Shown piece by piece: positions 35,612 to 44,963 of a stretch of 64,000 nucleotides of DNA. The DNA is from Mariniphaga sp963747515 (GTDB lineage Bacteria; Bacteroidota; Bacteroidia; Bacteroidales; Prolixibacteraceae). The notes beneath the pieces are model-generated. The model saw nothing but the letters and a program-made list of their open reading frames with translations, ran no database searches and had not been told where the DNA came from. The DNA lies in assembly GCA_963747515.1 (NCBI GenBank), contig CAVVFN010000002.1, positions 248,001 through 312,000 of the forward strand. The letters are read 5' to 3'. The translations under genes were made by a program, and so were the position numbers. Position 1 is the stretch's first letter. Each line of letters opens with the position of its first letter.

Positions 35612-37999
35612 TCAGAAGTAGATTCTGTAATTAAAAAGCGGAAAGAAACCAAGCTGGTATATGGTTTCAATTTCATTCTTGCTTTTGCTGTATAACTGAT
35701 TTATTGGATTTTTATGGTTGGTAACATTCTCAACATAAAACTCCCACAGTTGCGAAACATTTTTCCCATCTTTTCGAAATCCAATTTTTATATCAGTTTT
35801 GAAATAATCTGGGAATTGCAATGCCCAGGCCAACTCGTTGTAATATTCTGTCCCAAAAGCTTCCTTCGTATTTCTTGATGCATCTACGTCTATCGGGGTA
35901 TATCTTTTTCCACCTGCCCAGGCTATTTTTGCGTCGAAAACAAGGGTATTGCTTTCACTAAACTTGAATTCTTTTCCTGCCAGTAAATTGCATACAAAAT
36001 GACCATTAAATGCCGTGTTTCGTTCAATCCCATCACTGGCGGTATATTTTGAATCAAAAAGAGAAAGTGTTGTCAGAAAATAATAATTTTGATGAAAGAA
36101 TTTTTCAAGAGTGAACTCAATACCATAATTACGGGCTTCTCCTTTATTCACCATTGTATTCCGGGTATTCAACCCCCATCCGGCACCGGCATTGACCAGA
36201 CTGTATGAGGAAGGTTTTTTTTCAACCGGAACATCGTACAAATACTGATAATAAGCCTCTGTTTTAAACCGGAGTTGCTGGCTGAGCAATGCATCAAATC
36301 CCAGGACCCAATGGTGTGACTTTGTAAAATCCAGATTTTTATTATCCCGCACTATACTATTATTTTCGTATACAGTTTCCAAAAAATAAGTAACCATCGA
36401 CTGTATTTGTGCATGTTTCCCATATCCAAAATTGATACTGGTATTTGAGCCGGTTTTCCAACTTGCACCAAACCTGGGCTCCAGTGAAAGCTTATCATTC
36501 AAGCCAAAGTACATGAAATGTAACCCTGGCTTTATTTCAAACCTGTCCGAGAATTTATATACTACCTGCGAATAGGAACTAAACAGTGCCGGCCCATCTA
36601 TAAGTGATTTTTTTGTGTTTAGCAGGTATTCCCATGCATCATCGTCATCCCTCAGCTGTTTTGTATCAAGACGGTGCCCAAACTTATCAATGGTTATCCC
36701 TGTCCTGTTGGACAGACGCCGGCTGAGTTTCTTGTTAAGAATGTATTTAAAGGATACCCGCTCTTCAATATTATCTTCTCTGTAGGAAAATTCAGGGATC
36801 TGCCCAGGTGTAAGCTGATCCAAAGTGGTGAAGGTATTTTGGTGAACAAAGGAAAATACAAATTTACTGTATGTACTCTCATTATGAAAGTGGGAATAAT
36901 TCAATCCAGTGGCGACTGATTCAGAACCACTAACAAGATCCATCCCTTCACTTGTATATAAATCGGCTGAATTGTCCTCACTGTCGAGCATCGAGATGCT
37001 GCTTTTCCCTGCCAGACCGAAAATCGTTACCTTACCTTTTTTCATCGGGAAGTTCAGTTTAAAGTTCAAATCCTGGTACTTTGGAATGCCGGAGGTACCA
37101 AAACTTATTCCGAGCATATCAAAAACCTGTAGTGTGGAATAGCGATAATTTGCCAGAAAAGAGCTGCTTCTTCCCAGCTTAAACGGTCCTTCTGCTCCAA
37201 GTTCAAAACCATTGAACCCCAATTGACCCAGGAATTCATAATGTTCATTATTCCCTTCACGCATGTTTAAATCAAATACACCCGAAAAAACATTTCCATA
37301 TTCAGCAGGAAAAGCTCCGGTAAAGAAATCGGAATTACGAAGGGTATTGTTGTTAAGCATACCCACTGGCCCGCCGGTAGTGCCGGCAGCAGCAAAATGG
37401 TTCGGATTGGGTATATCCACATCATCTAATCTCCAAAGTATGCCACTGGGTGTATTTCCTCTGATAATGATGTCATTCCGCTGATCGTTTGCGCCCGAAA
37501 TTCCGGCAAAATTCATAGCCATCCGTGCCACATCTTCGCGGCTGCCAGCATAGCGTCCTGCTTCCTCTACCGTAAAAGCACGGGCACTAACACTGGCCAT
37601 TTCATTTAATGCCTTGTCTTTTCTATGGTTACCAAAAACAGTCACCTCACCTGTTATTTCCACCTTTTCTTCCAACTCAATATACAAAACGGTTTCACGG
37701 GCAGAGTTTAAAATTATATTGCCTGCCTGACCAGTATGATAACCTATAAAGCTTACCACTATGGTCTGTCTGCCCAGAGGAACATTATCTATCCTGAATT
37801 CTCCATCCTCATTGGTTGCCGTCATTAAAAGGGGATCGGAATCTTTTAAAATTACAGTTGCACCTGGTAAAGGCATCTGTGTCTGTTTATCTACTACCGT
37901 TCCCCTGATAACCTGCCCTGAAATTTCGTTTGCATAAATTCCTGCAGGAGAAGAAACAAAAAACGAGATGCATATTATGTACAGGTTTATCCATCGCAT
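35612..37999 (-). CDS. TonB-dependent outer-membrane receptor
   Basis: A 795-residue outer-membrane receptor. A signal peptide is followed by a carboxypeptidase-regulatory-like beta domain (about 28-110; IRGTVVDKQTQMPLPGATVILKD). Next comes the plug (about 125-235; DIIIRGNTPSGILWRLDDVDIPNPNHF) and a beta-barrel ending in an aromatic residue (FPLFNYRIYF). There is no SusD partner, so it is not a classical glycan importer; substrates such as siderophores, cobalamin or peptides are possible. Minus-strand TAATTTTG (38030-38023) may be its -7 box. It is convergent with the complex III operon. Confidence 0.93.
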   Translation of the reverse strand: MRWINLYIICISFFVSSPAGIYANEISGQVIRGTVVDKQTQMPLPGATVILKDSDPLLMTATNEDGEFRIDNVPLGRQTIVVSFIGYHTGQAGNIILNSARETVLYIELEEKVEITGEVTVFGNHRKDKALNEMASVSARAFTVEEAGRYAGSREDVARMAMNFAGISGANDQRNDIIIRGNTPSGILWRLDDVDIPNPNHFAAAGTTGGPVGMLNNNTLRNSDFFTGAFPAEYGNVFSGVFDLNMREGNNEHYEFLGQLGFNGFELGAEGPFKLGRSSSFLANYRYSTLQVFDMLGISFGTSGIPKYQDLNFKLNFPMKKGKVTIFGLAGKSSISMLDSEDNSADLYTSEGMDLVSGSESVATGLNYSHFHNESTYSKFVFSFVHQNTFTTLDQLTPGQIPEFSYREDNIEERVSFKYILNKKLSRRLSNRTGITIDKFGHRLDTKQLRDDDDAWEYLLNTKKSLIDGPALFSSYSQVVYKFSDRFEIKPGLHFMYFGLNDKLSLEPRFGASWKTGSNTSINFGYGKHAQIQSMVTYFLETVYENNSIVRDNKNLDFTKSHHWVLGFDALLSQQLRFKTEAYYQYLYDVPVEKKPSSYSLVNAGAGWGLNTRNTMVNKGEARNYGIEFTLEKFFHQNYYFLTTLSLFDSKYTASDGIERNTAFNGHFVCNLLAGKEFKFSESNTLVFDAKIAWAGGKRYTPIDVDASRNTKEAFGTEYYNELAWALQFPDYFKTDIKIGFRKDGKNVSQLWEFYVENVTNHKNPINQLYSKSKNEIETIYQLGFFPLFNYRIYF

Positions 38000-38147
38000 A
38001 AAAATTCAATTTAAGAAAAAAACAAAATTAGGAATCATTTAAACCATGAATAAATTTATTCGGTAAAATCCTTTAAAATTGCTGCGAATGCATTTAAAAA
38101 GCTTGTAATTTGCAGTCATATTTTTATACCCATTAAAAAAACTTAGG

Positions 38148-39092
38148 ATGGAGTTATTTGCCGCTAAAAACGTTTATAAAACTTTTTCCACTACAAAAGC
38201 TTTGACTGATGTAAGCATTACAGTTAAAGAGCAGGACATTTTTGGATTACTTGGTCCAAATGGTGCCGGAAAAACAACACTTATTCGAATAATTAATCAG
38301 ATAACTGCTCCGGATGAAGGAGTTGTTATGCTGGATGGCAGAAAAATGCGACAGTCGGATGTGACGCATATTGGATATTTGCCCGAAGAAAGAGGATTAT
38401 ACAAGAAAATGAAGGTAGGTGAACAAGCCATCTACCTTGCCCGGTTGAAAGGTATGAGCAGAAATGACGCCATTGTAAGTCTGAAGAGTTGGTTTGAAAA
38501 ATTTGAAATGAAAGGCTGGTGGAATAAAAAGGTGGAAGAATTGTCGAAGGGGATGCAGCAGAAAGTGCAGTTTGTTACCACTGTGGTTCATAAACCACGC
38601 CTGCTTATTTTTGATGAACCCTTCAGCGGATTTGACCCGATAAATTCAAACATGCTGAAAAAGGAAATCCTGGAACTGCGTGAAAATGGAGCAACCATAA
38701 TTTTTTCAACACATAATATGGGTTCAGTTGAAGAATTGTGTGACCATATCGCTCTCATCAACAAGTCGGTTAAGATTGTGGACGGACCTACCCACGAAAT
38801 ACGTCAGAGATACAAATCGAATGTATTTGAAATCTGCTATAAAGGGAACTATGAAGAAGTAGCAGAATTATTGAAACACCAATTTAAGGTGATTAGCCAT
38901 ACCGAATATGGAAAAGAACATACGGTGCGCATTCAATATTTAAATGGTGGTGCAAACAATGAATTGATTCATGCAATACTTCCTGCAGCAGAAATTGTAT
39001 CCTTCAGGGAAATTATTCCCGGAATGAATGATGTATTTATAAAAGCAGTTCAGGAATCCAATAACAGTAAAGAAAGCAGACACAATGAATAA
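38148..39092 (+). CDS. ABC transporter ATP-binding protein (NatA-type)
   Basis: A 314-residue ABC ATPase: Walker A GPNGAGKTT near residues 35-43, Q-loop region YLPEERGLYKKMK, signature LSKGMQQKVQ, Walker B LLIFDEPFSGFD and the switch histidine in STHNMGSVEE. A DUF4162-like C-terminal domain (about 225-305) follows. This matches the ATPase of NatAB-type exporters, proposed to move sodium or other small molecules outward. It overlaps the permease gene by 8 nt. Confidence 0.95.
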   Translation: MELFAAKNVYKTFSTTKALTDVSITVKEQDIFGLLGPNGAGKTTLIRIINQITAPDEGVVMLDGRKMRQSDVTHIGYLPEERGLYKKMKVGEQAIYLARLKGMSRNDAIVSLKSWFEKFEMKGWWNKKVEELSKGMQQKVQFVTTVVHKPRLLIFDEPFSGFDPINSNMLKKEILELRENGATIIFSTHNMGSVEELCDHIALINKSVKIVDGPTHEIRQRYKSNVFEICYKGNYEEVAELLKHQFKVISHTEYGKEHTVRIQYLNGGANNELIHAILPAAEIVSFREIIPGMNDVFIKAVQESNNSKESRHNE

Positions 39093-40419
39093 AGTATTAT
39101 TAATATTAACCCAGGAATACTTAAAGAGAGTAAGAAAGAAGTCGTTTATAATTCTTACCATACTGGTTCCCCTGCTTTTTGTGGGAATGTTCGCCCTTAT
39201 GATATTTTTGTCGGTACAGGATGACAGTCAGGAACGAATTATTGCGGTATATGATGAGTCAACTGTTTTCCTGGGCCAACTGGAACAGGAAGGGTTCACA
39301 AAATATCATTTCATACCCGAAGAAGAATACAACCGGTTAAAAAATAATCTGCAGCAGAGCAGTTTCTATGCTTTGCTTTACATTCCCTCTAATATTTATT
39401 CCACCAATCAGGCACAACTGATATCTGAAAAACAGCTGCCGGTGGAAATCATTGAGCAGATATCACAAAAACTGAGCAGGTTTCTTGAAAATGAAAAGCG
39501 AAAGAAAATATTGGCTGAAACTGGAATTCCTGATTTGGATGAAAGGTTAAGGGCTTCTCGCACTTCAATCAGAATCAATACCTTAAAGGTTTCCGATAAA
39601 GGATTGGCTCGTGAAAGCTCATCTGAAATAGCTTTTGTTGCCAGTTATGCCATGGGATTTATTATCTATTTTTTTGTTTTTATGTATGGCGCTATGGTTA
39701 TGCGCAGCGTAATGGAAGAAAAGAAAAACCGCATTGTAGAAGTGATAATTTCATCGGTAAGGCCTTTTCAGTTAATGTCAGGTAAAATAATCGGAACAGC
39801 CCTGGTAGGGTTAACACAGGTCGCAATCTGGATTTTAATCGGAATCATTTTTATGTTGGCAACTGCTGCCTTTTTTTCTCCCGAAGAATCACAGCAAATG
39901 GGCCAAAGCTTACTGGAAAGCAGGCAAATGCCTCCTATGGTGCAAGAAGCAGGCGACAGCCAGGTGGCCGATATTTTTGCCCTGGTTGGCAACCTGAACC
40001 TTCCGCTCATATTATTTTGTTTTGTATTTTATTTTTTAGGTGGCTATTTCATGTACAGCTCCCTCATGGGAGCAGTGGGTGCTGCTGTGGATAATGATGA
40101 AGATTCGCAGCAAATGGTTTTTCCTATTACCTTCCCACTCATCCTTTCCATTATGCTGTTGTTCCCTATAGCCCGAAATCCGGAAGGACCTGTGGCATTC
40201 TGGGGATCCATTATTCCGTTTACCTCTCCGGTGGCTATGTTGGCACGAATACCTTATGGCGTACCGTTATGGGAACTGCTCCTTTCAATGTTTCTGCTGT
40301 TGCTGACAACCTTTGGTGCCATTTGGGCCGCTGCTAAAATTTACAAAACAGGACTCCTCATGTATGGGAAAAAAGTAAACTTTGCCGAATTGATAAAATG
40401 GCTGCGCTATAAAAGTTAG
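39085..40419 (+). CDS. ABC transporter permease (NatB-type, ABC-2 family)
   Basis: A 444-residue permease with an N-terminal helix (FIILTILVPLLFVGMFALMIFL), a large extracytoplasmic domain (about 45-180) and five to six C-terminal helices typical of ABC2_membrane_3 proteins. The coupling helix EEKKNRIVEVIISSVRPFQLMSGKIIG is the family hallmark. It forms the exporter with the ATPase encoded just upstream. The substrate is unknown; sodium is the textbook case for NatB. Confidence 0.93.
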   Translation: MNKVLLILTQEYLKRVRKKSFIILTILVPLLFVGMFALMIFLSVQDDSQERIIAVYDESTVFLGQLEQEGFTKYHFIPEEEYNRLKNNLQQSSFYALLYIPSNIYSTNQAQLISEKQLPVEIIEQISQKLSRFLENEKRKKILAETGIPDLDERLRASRTSIRINTLKVSDKGLARESSSEIAFVASYAMGFIIYFFVFMYGAMVMRSVMEEKKNRIVEVIISSVRPFQLMSGKIIGTALVGLTQVAIWILIGIIFMLATAAFFSPEESQQMGQSLLESRQMPPMVQEAGDSQVADIFALVGNLNLPLILFCFVFYFLGGYFMYSSLMGAVGAAVDNDEDSQQMVFPITFPLILSIMLLFPIARNPEGPVAFWGSIIPFTSPVAMLARIPYGVPLWELLLSMFLLLLTTFGAIWAAAKIYKTGLLMYGKKVNFAELIKWLRYKS

Positions 40420-40520
40420 TTTCAGATTTCTTAAACAGGTATTTTATTCCGGTTTAATAAGATTTGTTTATATTGCATGATAAATATTTTTTTCTGCTTT
40501 TGTTATTTAACCTTTTGCAG

Positions 40521-40549
40521 TTGGCATAAACCGGAAAGAGATAAATTTG
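40521..40549 (+). promoter_or_regulatory. Promoter of the cysteine synthase gene
   Basis: TTG at 40521-40523, an 18-nt spacer, then TAAATTTG at 40542-40549 match the Bacteroidota promoter. The start site would lie near 40555, leaving a leader of about 80 nt. Confidence 0.6.
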
Positions 40550-40635
40550 TTAATCATTCAGGAATAAAATTGTATCTGTACTTTTCGGTGAAAACAGGAA
40601 AGTCTTTTTTTTCAAAAGTATAAACTTTAATTATT

Positions 40636-41547
40636 ATGAAAGTCAGAAATATTCTGGAAACAATCGGAAACACACCACACATAAAAATTAACCGGCTTTA
40701 CCCGCCGGATTATGAAGTATGGGTAAAAATGGAAAAAGCAAATCCGGGAGGAAGTATTAAAGATCGTATTGCCCTTTCGATGGTTGAAGATGCTGAAAAC
40801 AATGGAATTTTAAATGACCGTTCTGTTATTATTGAACCCACTTCGGGGAATACAGGTATAGGATTGGCTTTGGTAGCTGCTGTAAAAAACTACAGGCTAA
40901 TATTAACCATGCCCGAATCGATGACTATTGAACGCCGGCAGGTGCTTATGGCATTGGGAGCAGAACTTGTTCTGACACCACGTGAAAAAGGAATGAAAGG
41001 TGCCATAGCGAAGGCAGAAGAACTGGCATCGGAAATTCCCGATTCCTGGATTCCACTCCAGTTTTCCAATCCAGCTAATATTGCAGTCCACCGCGTGAAA
41101 ACCGCTATGGAAATATTAAATGATTTTCCGGATGGCATCGACTACTTAATAACCGGAGTCGGCACCGGAGGTCATATCAGTGGAGTTGCAGAGGTTTTAA
41201 AAAAAGAATTTCCAAAACTGAAGGTTTTTGCAGTAGAGCCTGCTGAAAGCCCTGTTATCGGCGGAGGAGAGCCAGGTCCTCATAAAATACAGGGGATTGG
41301 TGCCGGATTCATTCCCGACAACCTCAAAACCGAATTGCTCGATGGCACAATTTCTGTTAATCAGGAGGAAGCATATGAGTATGCACGAAAAGCTGCAAGG
41401 CTGGAAGGAATGTTTGTTGGAATTTCTTCGGGAGCTTCCTTTGCCGCTGTTGCAAAAAAAATAAAAGAACTGCCCTCCGGATCGCGTATTCTTACCTTTT
41501 CATATGATCATGGAGAAAGATATCTTTCAGTTGATGGTCTTTATTAA
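40636..41547 (+). CDS. cysK: PLP-dependent cysteine synthase
   Basis: A 303-residue O-acetylserine sulfhydrylase-type enzyme making cysteine from O-acetylserine and sulfide. The PLP lysine is in NPGGSIKDRIA near residue 41, the substrate loop is PTSGNTGIGLALVAA, the phosphate loop GVGTGGHISG and the late motif is GIGAGFIPDNL. It is intact and of normal length. CysK and CysM cannot be separated reliably by eye; I use cysK loosely. It has its own promoter and a strong terminator. Confidence 0.93.
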   Translation: MKVRNILETIGNTPHIKINRLYPPDYEVWVKMEKANPGGSIKDRIALSMVEDAENNGILNDRSVIIEPTSGNTGIGLALVAAVKNYRLILTMPESMTIERRQVLMALGAELVLTPREKGMKGAIAKAEELASEIPDSWIPLQFSNPANIAVHRVKTAMEILNDFPDGIDYLITGVGTGGHISGVAEVLKKEFPKLKVFAVEPAESPVIGGGEPGPHKIQGIGAGFIPDNLKTELLDGTISVNQEEAYEYARKAARLEGMFVGISSGASFAAVAKKIKELPSGSRILTFSYDHGERYLSVDGLY

Positions 41548-41559
41548 ACATAGACCTGC

Positions 41560-41594
41560 AAAAAGAGGCAGTCTCAAAAAGACTGCCTCTTTTT
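41560..41594. terminator. Bidirectional intrinsic terminator
   Basis: AAAAAGAGGCAGTCT (41560-41574) is exactly complementary to AGACTGCCTCTTTTT (41580-41594) around CAAAA. A-tract on one side and T-tract on the other make it work for the cysteine synthase gene and the convergent lipoprotein gene. Confidence 0.9.
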
Positions 41595-41652
41595 ATTCAA
41601 TTGATAAATTTTCCTGGTGTTTTTTACAAGAATATTACTGAGCCAGTAACTA

Positions 41653-42399
41653 TTAATTTGAATGAAGACTTACCGTACTTTTGTTTATTAGCACTGCATC
41701 TTCCATAATTACCTCATAAAAATATCCTGAGCCAAAATCTTTATTTAGTGTAATTCTTCCTTTAAAGCTGACTTCTTCATTTACCTCAGCCAAATCCTGG
41801 GTTGTAACCGTTAAATCATAATTTCCATTGCTTCCAGTCCCATCCTGCAGATGAATCCAGTTTTTTCCCATTATCCCTTTATTGATTTTAACAACCACTC
41901 CTCTGATCTCTATTTCTTTATCTTTAAGATTATCCTTGTTCTGATAAATTTGTGCTACTGTAACTTCTTCCTTTGATTTATTAAGTTGAATGCTGCTTTT
42001 CTTTCCGGGTTCAATTTTACCGGAGTGGTTTTCACCTGTCATCCCTTCCATTCCGTTCATGCCGGTTGCCGGATGATTCAATATGGGAGTTTTGCTGATT
42101 TGATTTACAAAATAAATGACCTCAAATGTTCGGTCCAGATCTTTGGAATGAAAATTTGTCATTTGCAGGGCTTCATCGTAATAAAAAACTTCGCCTGGCT
42201 GAACATCCTGCTTGGTCACAGCCATCCATTTTTCTTCTGAATTTTCTTTTACGTTCAGGTAAGTATAACCTGATGCCTGCACTACTTCAGCAACTTCAAA
42301 TACCCGTTCGTCAATTACAGCAGCCTGCTCCGTCTTTTTATTTTTTTGCACACAGGATACAACAAGCAAAACAATGGCTATAATAAGATAAATCCTCAT
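41653..42399 (-). CDS. NrfJ-like lipoprotein with predicted OB-fold domain
   Basis: A 248-residue lipoprotein (lipobox LLVVSC, cysteine at residue 16). The middle part (GYTYLNVKENSEEKWMAV ... QMTNFHSKDLDRTFEVIYFVNQI, about 43-105) resembles the repeat found in NrfJ-type periplasmic proteins associated with respiratory cytochromes. A methionine/histidine-rich linker follows (HPATGMNGMEGMTGENHSG), which could bind copper or another metal. The C-terminal part (about 145-235) looks like an OB fold (IEIRGVVVKINKGIMGKNWIHLQDGTG). Function is unknown. A two-box promoter lies just upstream. Confidence 0.75.
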   Translation of the reverse strand: MRIYLIIAIVLLVVSCVQKNKKTEQAAVIDERVFEVAEVVQASGYTYLNVKENSEEKWMAVTKQDVQPGEVFYYDEALQMTNFHSKDLDRTFEVIYFVNQISKTPILNHPATGMNGMEGMTGENHSGKIEPGKKSSIQLNKSKEEVTVAQIYQNKDNLKDKEIEIRGVVVKINKGIMGKNWIHLQDGTGSNGNYDLTVTTQDLAEVNEEVSFKGRITLNKDFGSGYFYEVIMEDAVLINKSTVSLHSN

Positions 42400-42902
42400 T
42401 TTCTATATTTTAAATTAATAATTAATTCCTGCAAATTTAATTAAAATAGCTGCAATCCAAACTTTCATTTAAATGCTGAGCCGGATAAAACCCATAAAAA
42501 AGAAATAAAATTCAAAAAGATTATCTGCAAATGATTTCAAAATGGTTTTATCAGGAAATTGCCTTAAAGCAACAGAAAGCAACTTTGGATTAAATGGAAG
42601 GGGGAGATATTAGGATACCTGATACTTTTAATTTTTAATTCCGTTAGGGATATTTATATTTATTTCACAAGGAATTTCAATGGAACGGATTTTTAGAATT
42701 ATTGGCGGGGCATTGGCAGCAATTATTTTTTTTTTACATTTATTCAACAGCAGTTCCTTTAAACCGTCATCCCCTTAAATATTAATTTTAATAAAATGAG
42801 GCACTGAAATCAATTTTCTTTACATATTTTTAAAAACCTTCAGGTTTATCTGAAGAAATGATTTATGCCGGTGCGCAATAGACTTTAGCTTTCGATTCAG
42901 AA
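42400..42902. other. Intergenic region, possible 32-aa peptide
   Basis: Besides the lipoprotein promoter, only a 32-codon plus-strand frame at 42680-42778 (MERIFRIIGGALAAIIFFLH..., single hydrophobic helix) was seen. It has no visible context and may be chance. No RNA or repeat was recognised. Confidence 0.3.
42432..42461 (-). promoter_or_regulatory. Promoter of the NrfJ-like lipoprotein gene
   Basis: On the minus strand TTTG (42461-42458), an 18-nt spacer, then TAAATTTG (42439-42432) match the Bacteroidota consensus. Transcription would begin near 42427, about 28 nt before the ATG. Confidence 0.65.
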
Positions 42903-44213
42903 TTAGTTAACAGTATTCTGCTTCTCTGAATTCTTTTGATTGACCATCAATATCTCTTGATTTTCCCACTCAATTTTTCGCAGTTCCGTAGTCAGCGAAT
43001 CTTTCATTTCCATATACCTCTCCATTCGGTCTTTATTTACCGGTTCAACGGGAGGTGCTTCAACCTTTAGCGGATCTACAGGGCTTCCGTTTTTAAATAC
43101 ACGAAAATCGAGGTGCGGACCTGTAGCAAGCCCTGTTGAGCCAACATAACCAATTACCTGTCCCTGTTTTACCCTGGTGCCTTGTGCAATCCCCCTGGCA
43201 AATCCTGACAAATGCATGTATACAGTTGTATATACCGAATTGTGCTTTACACGAAGGTAGTTCCCTCCGCCTTTGGCCTGGTAAGCTCTTGCAATAACAG
43301 TTCCGTCGCCAATGCTCATGACGGGAGTTCCTGTTGGTGCAGCATAATCCACTCCATGGTGAGGCCTTCGAATTCGCAGAACCGGATGCATTCTTGAATT
43401 TGAAAAACCTGAACTGATTCGGGCAAATTCCAAAGGTGCTTTCAGAAAAGCCCTGCGCAAACTGTTGCCTTCAGTATCAAAATAATCGTACTGGTCATCC
43501 TGAAAAAAACGGAAAGCATAGTTTTCACTGCCGTAATGGTCGAATTGTACGGCATAAATTTCACCAATTCCTATAGCGGTGGAATCAACATATTGTTCTT
43601 CGTAAATTATACGGAACCGATCACCTTTCTGAATGGCAAAAAAATCAATTGTCCACTGAAAGATATCGGATAGCCTAAGCGCAAGAATCGGATCCAGGCC
43701 ATTTTCTGTCATGGCATTCCAAAGCGATGTTTCTATTTCTCCGGATGCCGTTTTTAATTTTGCATCTACCTCTTTTTCCCCTTTATACACCCTTAAAGAA
43801 TCAAACAATTCAAATACATAATAATCAATGGCCGAATTTTCATATACAAAATAGCGGGTTTCATTCAACGAATCGGCAGTCTGAAATATGGAGAAATTTT
43901 TACCTCTTCTGATTTTTCGCACATCAAAAACATCCTTTGCCTGCCGGGCAATCTTATCGATGGTCGACATGCTTACTCCATAACCGTTCAGAATATGGCT
44001 CAGGTGTTGGTTTGGTTTTACTGTACCATCTTCTATTACAAAAGAATCAACAGGTAACCCATACTTCAGGATTGGTGGAGTGGGAATTGAAGCTATGGTA
44101 TCCATTTCAATCTGTTTTCTTTGCTTGCTTTTTTGCTGATGGCAGGAAACAGTTAAGAAGATGAGTAATGGCAGGATAAAAATGATTAACGACAGGTATT
44201 GGTATTTCCTCAT
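42903..44213 (-). CDS. M23-family metallopeptidase lipoprotein
   Basis: A 436-residue cell-wall peptidase. The N-terminal hydrophobic segment (YLSLIIFILPLLIFLTVSC) ends in a lipobox. A long region (about 60-280) with an opacity-associated/LysM-like part (ILNGYGVSMSTIDKIARQA, RRGKNFSIF) precedes the LytM domain (about 285-400). The zinc motif is in PHHGVDYAAPTGTPV near 294-308, with YMHLSGF and the late GPHLDFRVF (HxD-type pair). It should cleave peptidoglycan cross-links in the periplasm. The broken YitT-type gene ends 12 nt upstream of its start. Confidence 0.93.
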   Translation of the reverse strand: MRKYQYLSLIIFILPLLIFLTVSCHQQKSKQRKQIEMDTIASIPTPPILKYGLPVDSFVIEDGTVKPNQHLSHILNGYGVSMSTIDKIARQAKDVFDVRKIRRGKNFSIFQTADSLNETRYFVYENSAIDYYVFELFDSLRVYKGEKEVDAKLKTASGEIETSLWNAMTENGLDPILALRLSDIFQWTIDFFAIQKGDRFRIIYEEQYVDSTAIGIGEIYAVQFDHYGSENYAFRFFQDDQYDYFDTEGNSLRRAFLKAPLEFARISSGFSNSRMHPVLRIRRPHHGVDYAAPTGTPVMSIGDGTVIARAYQAKGGGNYLRVKHNSVYTTVYMHLSGFARGIAQGTRVKQGQVIGYVGSTGLATGPHLDFRVFKNGSPVDPLKVEAPPVEPVNKDRMERYMEMKDSLTTELRKIEWENQEILMVNQKNSEKQNTVN

Positions 44214-44224
44214 TGAATTTGCTG

Positions 44225-44708
44225 TTACAGTTTAATTTTATCGAATCCTTTCCCGTAAACTCCCATAACACTACTCATTGTGATGAAGGCTTCCGGATTT
44301 ATTGTCCTTATCTTTCTGAATATCTGGCTGGTTTCCTTTTTTCGCTTGCCGACATGATCATCTTCATATTTTCCTGGTTATACCAGCCCGTCTCTTCCAA
44401 TATAGTAACGCCCCTTATTGCTTTTTTATTGATGAAATCGGCAATTTTTTCATGATTTTTTGCAATAATGAACACTTGTGCCGATTGGTTTACTCCGGGA
44501 TTTTTGCCGCAAAATATAAAACAGCAGCTACGCCACTTATACCTTTTCCGGTAATTTCAGCAGGAATTATAAATATAAACCACCCCAGGGCAAACAATGA
44601 AAGGCTAAATGTAATGATAATGTATTCTTTAACGGCAACTGCCAGTTTTTGGTTCATATTTATATTTCCAGTAAAAAGCATAAAGAAAAGAATTTTGTTA
44701 AAGCGCAT
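44225..44708 (-). pseudogene. Broken YitT/DUF2179 family membrane protein
   Basis: The N-terminal part (from ATG 44706-44708) reads EYIIITFSLSLFALGWFIFI and then IPAEITGKGISGVAAVLYFA, the first helix of YitT-type membrane proteins. It hits a stop near 44490. From there a second frame continues as SAQVFIIAKNHEKIADFI then RGVTILEETGWYNQENMKM, the C-terminal DUF2179 domain, and a further frame change near 44345 gives RKKETSQIFRKIRTINPEAF and VMGVYGKGFDKIKL to a stop at 44225. About 150 middle residues are deleted. The gene is dead through one internal deletion and at least one frameshift. Confidence 0.8.
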
Positions 44709-44963
44709 GCAAAAAAACAACCAAAAAAATAGTTAAAGGTGAGGATTATCATATGTATAGCCAACAGAGAAATTGAATGAAATAATTAGGTCAGGAGGGC
44801 ATATTTCCTGTTTTTGATTATTCAATAAACAGGAATGTATTCCAGTTCATCAAAACTCCATTAAAATTCAAAATTAATAAAACAGGATGCTGAACAAATG
44901 AATACAATTTAGTCTTTAATATAGGGAGGTATTTCTTCAGGTAAAATCTTTAAAATTTTAAAA

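Noticed and set aside
42680..42778. 32-aa hydrophobic peptide as a gene
   Set aside because: Too short, no context, and a long T-run dominates its composition.
44452..44736. 94-codon plus-strand frame
   Set aside because: It is antisense to the YitT pseudogene, which explains the sequence better.
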